Of a DNA stretch of 64,000 nucleotides, positions 60,724-64,000 are shown piece after piece. Both the position numbers and the translations under genes were made by a program. Within the stretch, counting starts at the first letter, position 1. Each line of letters starts with the position of its first letter. Origin of the DNA: Methylovirgula sp963708155 (lineage in GTDB: Bacteria; Pseudomonadota; Alphaproteobacteria; Rhizobiales; Beijerinckiaceae). The notes below the pieces were generated by a model, which was not told where the DNA came from, made no database searches, and saw nothing but the letters and a program-made list of their open reading frames with translations. Location: assembly GCA_963708155.1 (NCBI GenBank), contig OY970183.1, positions 2,356,001 to 2,420,000 on the forward strand. Direction: 5' to 3'.

Positions 60724-61164
60724 ATGGCGTCGCTCCCTGAGGACGAAGCTTTCATGCGCATGGCCATCGCCGAGGCCTCCCAAGGGGACTTGCCGTTCGG
60801 TGCGGTCATTGTCGGCAACAAAAAGGTTCTTGAGGTCGGGCGCAATCTCGGCAAGACGACAAACGATCCGACCGCGCATGCGGAAATGGTGGCAATCCGC
60901 AGGTTCGTCGCAACTCGGGATGCGAGCGAGCTGAAGGGCACCACCCTTTATAGCTCGGGCGAATCCTGCCCGATGTGCATGGGCGCCATTCTGTGGTGCG
61001 GCATCAGCCGCGTGGTGTTCGGCGCCTCGATCGAGCAGCTCGCCACGAAGATCGAACAGATCATGCTTACCCACCGGGCGGTGGCGGAAGCTGCGCCCTT
61101 TGCTGAAATCACCATCACGGGCGGCGTGCTCGCCGCCGAGGCGATGGCCCTGTTTTCAAAGTAA
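60724..61164 (+). CDS. nucleoside/nucleobase deaminase (guanine deaminase-like)
   Basis: A 146-residue zinc-dependent cytidine-deaminase-fold enzyme. The motif TAHAEMVAI holds the zinc histidine and the proton-shuttling glutamate; ESCPMCMGAILWCGISRVVFG holds the two zinc cysteines. MRMAIAEASQGDLPFGAVIVGNKKVLEVGRN is typical of GuaD/TadA relatives; the absence of the tRNA-binding basic tail favours a free nucleobase or nucleoside as substrate. The ATG at 60724 has GAGGTGA upstream. It is the true second gene in what otherwise looks like one 547-residue open frame. Confidence 0.88.
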   Translation: MASLPEDEAFMRMAIAEASQGDLPFGAVIVGNKKVLEVGRNLGKTTNDPTAHAEMVAIRRFVATRDASELKGTTLYSSGESCPMCMGAILWCGISRVVFGASIEQLATKIEQIMLTHRAVAEAAPFAEITITGGVLAAEAMALFSK

Positions 61165-61185
61165 ATCGGAGGCGGCGCGGATTAC

Positions 61186-61692
61186 TCAATCCGTGTCGCC
61201 CCACGATGCCGGATAGAGGCAAGACGCGCCATCCATTGAGCCGGTGTCCCGGTAGAGCAGGGGCTCGGCTTCGGCGTCCAATAGCCTGCCATCAATCACT
61301 TTTCCGACCGCCAGCACGTGGTCGCCGGCAGGATGCTCGCTCACAACCTTGCATTCGAACCAGGCGAGTGCCTCACGCAGGAGGGGCAGGCCAGCGTGAC
61401 CAGTCGTCCAATCCGCGGTGACCAATTTATCGGTTCGGGCCGGCCGGCCATAATGTTGGGCGAGATCCAACTGATGCCTCTTAAGCACGTTGACGCTGAA
61501 TGACCGGCTTTCCTTCAGCAGCCGATAAGAGGAATGGTTTGGATTGATACTCAAGGCAAGCAAGAGGGGATTGAAAGAAACCTGCATGACCCACGCGGCG
61601 GTGCAAGCATTGCGTGTTTCGCGATGGGCGACGCCTATTACGTAAACGCCCTGCGTCAGACGCTGAAATAAGGCTGCCGAGGGTCCGCTCAT
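61186..61692 (-). CDS. flavin reductase-like FMN-binding protein
   Basis: A 168-residue split-barrel flavoprotein. It begins LFQRLTQGVYVIGVAHRETRNACTAAWVMQVSFNPLLLALSINPNHSSYRLLKESRSFSVNVL, with the FMN-binding TAAWVMQVSF stretch, and ends in a GDHVLAVGKVIDGRLLD strand pair. Such proteins reduce FMN with NAD(P)H for partner monooxygenases or act as stand-alone reductases. No partner gene is adjacent. It is transcribed away from the small gene at 61839, with a perfect 6-base-arm inverted repeat (61760-61774) in the shared upstream region. Confidence 0.85.
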   Translation of the reverse strand: MSGPSAALFQRLTQGVYVIGVAHRETRNACTAAWVMQVSFNPLLLALSINPNHSSYRLLKESRSFSVNVLKRHQLDLAQHYGRPARTDKLVTADWTTGHAGLPLLREALAWFECKVVSEHPAGDHVLAVGKVIDGRLLDAEAEPLLYRDTGSMDGASCLYPASWGDTD

Positions 61693-61759
61693 GTTCGCCG
61701 TCTTATCTTGCCTCGCCGCCCCGGACCAATGTGCATCTGCGGGGACAGGTCAGGCAATT

Positions 61760-61774
61760 TATACTAAGAGTATA
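61760..61774. promoter_or_regulatory. operator-like inverted repeat in a divergent promoter region
   Basis: TATACT, three bases, AGTATA form a perfect inverted repeat inside AT-rich sequence (61758-61789) between the flavin reductase gene and the small DNA-binding-like gene at 61839. Its position 68 bases before one start and 79 before the other suits an operator, possibly bound by the small protein itself. Confidence 0.4.
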
Positions 61775-61838
61775 TGCCTATATATTTGTCTTCAACTGGA
61801 CGATCAAAATTGGCAAGAAGGCAAATGTAAAGAAATCC

Positions 61839-62042
61839 ATGGCGAAGAAGACCGCGCCGGCGAAATCGGGCCGCCGAGTAATCAAGCCGTGGATCGAGGA
61901 CGATGGCCGCGCCTTGAAGGCCCATTACAAGGCGCGCACGCCTGTTGCGAAAATCTCAAAGCAAATGAAGAGGACCGTTGGCGCGTTGCGTCGCCGGGCC
62001 GGGATTCTCGCAATCGGATTAGGCGTAGTATCGCTACAGTAA
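61839..62042 (+). CDS. small basic protein with possible SANT/helix-turn-helix fold
   Basis: A 67-residue protein, MAKKTAPAKSGRRVIKPW followed by IEDDGRALKAHYKARTPVAKISKQMKRTVGALRRRAGILAIGLG. The spacing of Trp, the acidic pair, Leu and the terminal RTVGALRRRAGILGIGLG-like segment resembles short Myb/SANT-like DNA-binding proteins that are common, unnamed, in Rhizobiales. TAAAGAAA before the ATG is a weak ribosome site. It lies next to an operator-like inverted repeat. Function not known. Confidence 0.6.
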   Translation: MAKKTAPAKSGRRVIKPWIEDDGRALKAHYKARTPVAKISKQMKRTVGALRRRAGILAIGLGVVSLQ

Positions 62043-62283
62043 AAAAAATCCCTCGGCCGTGGCAACTTCTTGCCGTGGATCGAGGCCGAATTCGGGATGA
62101 GCGAAGATAGCGCTAGGCGCTTCATGAATGCCTGCAAACAGATTCTGCACGTGTGCGGAATCTGTCGCCGAGCGCCCTCTACCTGCTTGCGGCGCCTAGC
62201 ACGCCGGAAGGGGCGGTAAGTTCTGGCGCAATGACAGAACTGCTTGCCACGAACGCATTTATAGGAAATCGCGGCAGCAGCCT

Positions 62284-62433
62284 TTATTTCTTCTTTTCAC
62301 CGAGCTTCAACGTTGGAGCAGCCGCGATTGTCTTCGGCTTTTCCTTTTTGGGCTTCTTCGCTTCTTTATTCCCGCGTCGCTCAACTCTTGGCCATGGCTC
62401 TGCCTCCGCTACCGCAAATGATAAACATATCAC
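62284..62433 (-). CDS. lysine-rich small protein
   Basis: A 49-residue frame from a GTG at 62433 to TAA at 62284-62286. The core, RVERRGNKEAKKPKKEKPKT, followed by IAAAPTLKLGEKKK, matches in style a small Lys-rich hypothetical protein that recurs in alphaproteobacteria, though I cannot confirm the match. The start is uncertain; the GTG gives a short hydrophobic lead (ICLSFAVAEAEPW) that may be wrong. Longer frames on the opposite strand here look like shadows: they are rich in Phe and Ser because they read the Lys codons backwards. Confidence 0.4.
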   Translation of the reverse strand: MICLSFAVAEAEPWPRVERRGNKEAKKPKKEKPKTIAAAPTLKLGEKKK

Positions 62434-62677
62434 GATTATCGCGGGCGCAGAGTCTTCTACACGCCTTTATTTGTGAGAGTAAAAATATAAATCCGCGCTC
62501 TCCTAGTATTTTGGATAAAAAGACATACATTGTAGATGCAGTGGAGATGATATCTAGTCATCATCGACGCTGAAAAAGTCGTTATGCGCACAAATAGTTT
62601 TGGAGCGATCATTTGTATTTGTGTGAAGGCCGCTCTGGCATTTGCCATTGCGGAACAGACTTGCAAGGAATTTGCAA

Positions 62678-62821
62678 ATGATCAATTCAACAGTCGACAC
62701 GCCGAACAAATTGGCCTCTGACGCTCCCAAGATTGATACGCCGCCGGTGCAGCCGGCAGCGCAGCCGAAACCGGCTCCCGTTCCGGAGAAGGCGCCAGCC
62801 CCAGAGAAAGCCGCGAAGTAA
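62678..62821 (+). CDS. small proline- and alanine-rich protein
   Basis: A 47-residue frame, MINSTVDTPNKLASDAPKID followed by repeated Pro-Ala-Lys-Glu units (PVQPAAQPKPAPVPEKAPAPEKAAK). AAGGAA stands eight bases before the ATG. The low-complexity composition suggests a disordered peptide. Little more can be said; it is in line with the following two short genes on the same strand. Confidence 0.4.
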   Translation: MINSTVDTPNKLASDAPKIDTPPVQPAAQPKPAPVPEKAPAPEKAAK

Positions 62822-62881
62822 CAGCTTTTGCGCATTTGGCGGCGGAGAGAAGCGCCGCCGCCAGACGGCGAGGATCTAATC

Positions 62882-63118
62882 ATGAGACAAACTCAAGCGA
62901 CCCAAATCAGGCATGCTCATCTTTATGAGATCGGAGAGACTGTCACACTCGATCCGCGCGGAGGATATTTGCGAAATCCCGGCGACGCATTCAGTGTGCT
63001 CGCGCGATTGCCGCCAGTGGGCAATGAGTTTCAATATCGGATCAAGAGCGGAAACGAGCCGTATCAGCGCGTCGCCGCTGAACATCAATTGAGGCGCATA
63101 GGGCAATCCGCAGGCTGA
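62882..63118 (+). CDS. conserved small hypothetical protein
   Basis: A 78-residue protein. The pattern LYEIGETVTLDPRGGYLRNPGDAFSVLARLPPVGNEFQYRIKSGNEPYQRVAAEHQLRRI, with FxV-LP-GNEFQYRIK-E-YQRV, is one I associate with a widespread short Rhizobiales hypothetical. It looks like a small beta-barrel. GAGG at 62870 supports the ATG at 62882 over one 54 bases upstream. No function is known. Confidence 0.65.
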   Translation: MRQTQATQIRHAHLYEIGETVTLDPRGGYLRNPGDAFSVLARLPPVGNEFQYRIKSGNEPYQRVAAEHQLRRIGQSAG

Positions 63119-63161
63119 TCGGCCGACCTCCTTAGGTCAGGAGTCACGGAATGGCGCTGCT

Positions 63162-63476
63162 ATGAAGCCGGATGAGCTTGCCGACCGATATGGTATTACC
63201 GCGACGGATGATGACGCGCGGCGATTGGCGCAGGCTATCAAAATGATCTTCGAGAAAGTTGAAGCCGAATTTGGCGCTCATGCCGGATACGTTGCCGCCT
63301 GGGCAATGAATACTGCGATCGGCGAACATCTTCAGAAGTCCGAAAAATTGCTGGGGCAGGCTCGGTTTGCTGCCATTTTGATCGACACGATGCCGACGAC
63401 ATGGAGCCCAATGCTGAAGGCAAGCTTCGTGTATGTTTTAGCGCCGCGTCTAAAGGAAGCTGTTAACGACCAATAA
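63162..63476 (+). CDS. hypothetical protein, helical
   Basis: A 104-residue, mostly helical protein: MKPDELADRYGITATDDDARRLAQAIKMIFEKVEAEFGAHAGYVAAWAMNTAIGEHL and a second half with AAILIDTMPTTWSPMLKASFVYVLAPRLKEAV. No motif recognised. The ATG at 63162 is 43 bases after the previous stop, in the same direction. GC content and codon choice are nearer the genome norm than those of the short frames before it. Confidence 0.55.
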   Translation: MKPDELADRYGITATDDDARRLAQAIKMIFEKVEAEFGAHAGYVAAWAMNTAIGEHLQKSEKLLGQARFAAILIDTMPTTWSPMLKASFVYVLAPRLKEAVNDQ

Positions 63477-63488
63477 TCCGAGCGGGGC

Positions 63489-63911
63489 TCATTTCTTCAG
63501 TCTCGTCCGCCGGTTCTTGAGCTTCTTCACGGTCTCGCGTTTATAGGCTCTTTCGAGTGTCCGCATGCCGCCAGCCGGCGTTTTCGCGGAAGGTCCGGTT
63601 GACTTGGCGAGGTCGGCTTCGATCGTGTCGATCTTGCGCGTCAGGTCGGCCGCGCTTTCCAGCCTTTTAAGCCTCACGCCCGCGCCGCCTGCCTCGCTAT
63701 CGAAGACAAACACGGCGCCCGCAGCTTCTAGGGCGCGTTGAATAGCCAGCAGGTTGTTTCGTATCCCACCCGGTATGCCTTCGCTGAGTTCCATGCGGCG
63801 CAAGGTCGGTGTGGAAACGCCTGCGGCCTTGGCAAGGGCCTGCTGTTCCATCCCGATTAGGGTGCGGGCGGCTGCAATCTGGCGGCCTGTGAATGCGATT
63901 TTGTCCTTCAT
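63489..63911 (-). CDS. XRE-type helix-turn-helix regulator
   Basis: A 140-residue protein with an N-terminal Cro/CI fold: ITGRQIAAARTLIGMEQQALAKAAGVSTPTLRRMELSEG-like helices (FTGRQIAAARTLIGMEQQALA, then GVSTPTLRRMELSEGIP), followed by LLAIQRALEAAGAVFVF, which is the usual extension in this Rhizobiales regulator group, and a long basic tail (RTLERAYKRETVKKLKNRRTRLKK) that may be a coiled coil or second nucleic-acid-binding part. The start at 63911 (MKDKIAF) is better than the ATG 24 bases upstream. The palindrome CGTTACTAACG at 63985-63995 lies upstream and may be its operator. Confidence 0.75.
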   Translation of the reverse strand: MKDKIAFTGRQIAAARTLIGMEQQALAKAAGVSTPTLRRMELSEGIPGGIRNNLLAIQRALEAAGAVFVFDSEAGGAGVRLKRLESAADLTRKIDTIEADLAKSTGPSAKTPAGGMRTLERAYKRETVKKLKNRRTRLKK

Positions 63912-64000
63912 AGCCGGAGTGTAGCAAAAGGGCATAACCGATCAATTCAATATATTCCGCTTGACGAAGAGGATCGATCGATAGCGTTACTAACGATCGT

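Noticed and set aside
59521..61164. An apparent 547-residue coiled-coil/deaminase fusion
   Set aside because: A surplus T near 60641 hides the first stop at 60668-60670; the deaminase has its own GAGGTGA and ATG at 60724.
62153..62476. A 107-residue + strand frame with a hydrophobic middle
   Set aside because: The hydrophobic run (Phe, Leu, Ser) is the reverse reading of Lys/Glu codons of the small - strand gene at 62284-62433, and it lacks a ribosome site.

Overview
The window is GC-rich bacterial chromosome, almost certainly from an alphaproteobacterium of the order Hyphomicrobiales (Rhizobiales). A Beijerinckiaceae- or methylotroph-like member is my best guess. The grounds are gene content and style: a CycM-type anchored cytochrome c, CpdR, a RegB/RegA pair behind a cytochrome bo oxidase, Omp25/31-type barrels, an enoyl-CoA hydratase beside rpsT, a SerC whose flanks resemble the alphaproteobacterial subfamily, and small conserved Rhizobiales-type hypotheticals. 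The family assignment is inference; no rRNA or marker set is present to settle it.

Layout. 1-332 is the tail of an unidentified gene. 487-8742 is a lipid locus: on the + strand a specialised acyl carrier protein, a ketosynthase, two hot-dog dehydratases, a short-chain reductase and a family 2 glycosyltransferase; converging on it from the - strand, a serine palmitoyltransferase-type enzyme, a GNAT-fold acyltransferase resembling bacterial ceramide synthase, and a desaturase that closely resembles animal dihydroceramide delta-4 desaturase. Together they read as a near-complete pathway to a desaturated, probably glycosylated ceramide. 8994-22322 is housekeeping: enoyl-CoA hydratase, rpsT, serC, two outer-membrane barrels, glmM, cpoB, tilS, ftsH, pal, pheA and cycM. 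22549-28352 is a yejABEF-type peptide importer.

28758-33396 holds a GNAT gene and a complete bufferin-type copper-peptide operon (DUF2282 precursor, DUF692 oxidase, DUF2063 partner, DoxX protein). It is transcribed away from its ECF sigma factor and DUF1109 anti-sigma factor, with matching GTAACG-N16-CGWA promoter elements facing both ways. 33451-40390 is regA-regB-surf1-cyoDCBA on the - strand. 40597-48913 holds an MFS transporter, an orphan radical SAM enzyme, a tRNA-Val, cpdR, an N-formylglutamate amidohydrolase, a hisN-like phosphatase, a lysophospholipase-like hydrolase and an Hsp20. 50461-56687 is gltBD, followed by an amino-acid permease, mtnA, an envelope coiled-coil protein, a deaminase and a flavin reductase. 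From about 61.7 kb to the end is a patch of short hypothetical genes ending in a helix-turn-helix protein.

Many genes, including essential ones such as tilS, are split by single-base frameshifts, densest in the yej and cyo operons. Most are restored by removing one surplus base, so I treat them as probable sequence errors and give the full repaired extents.
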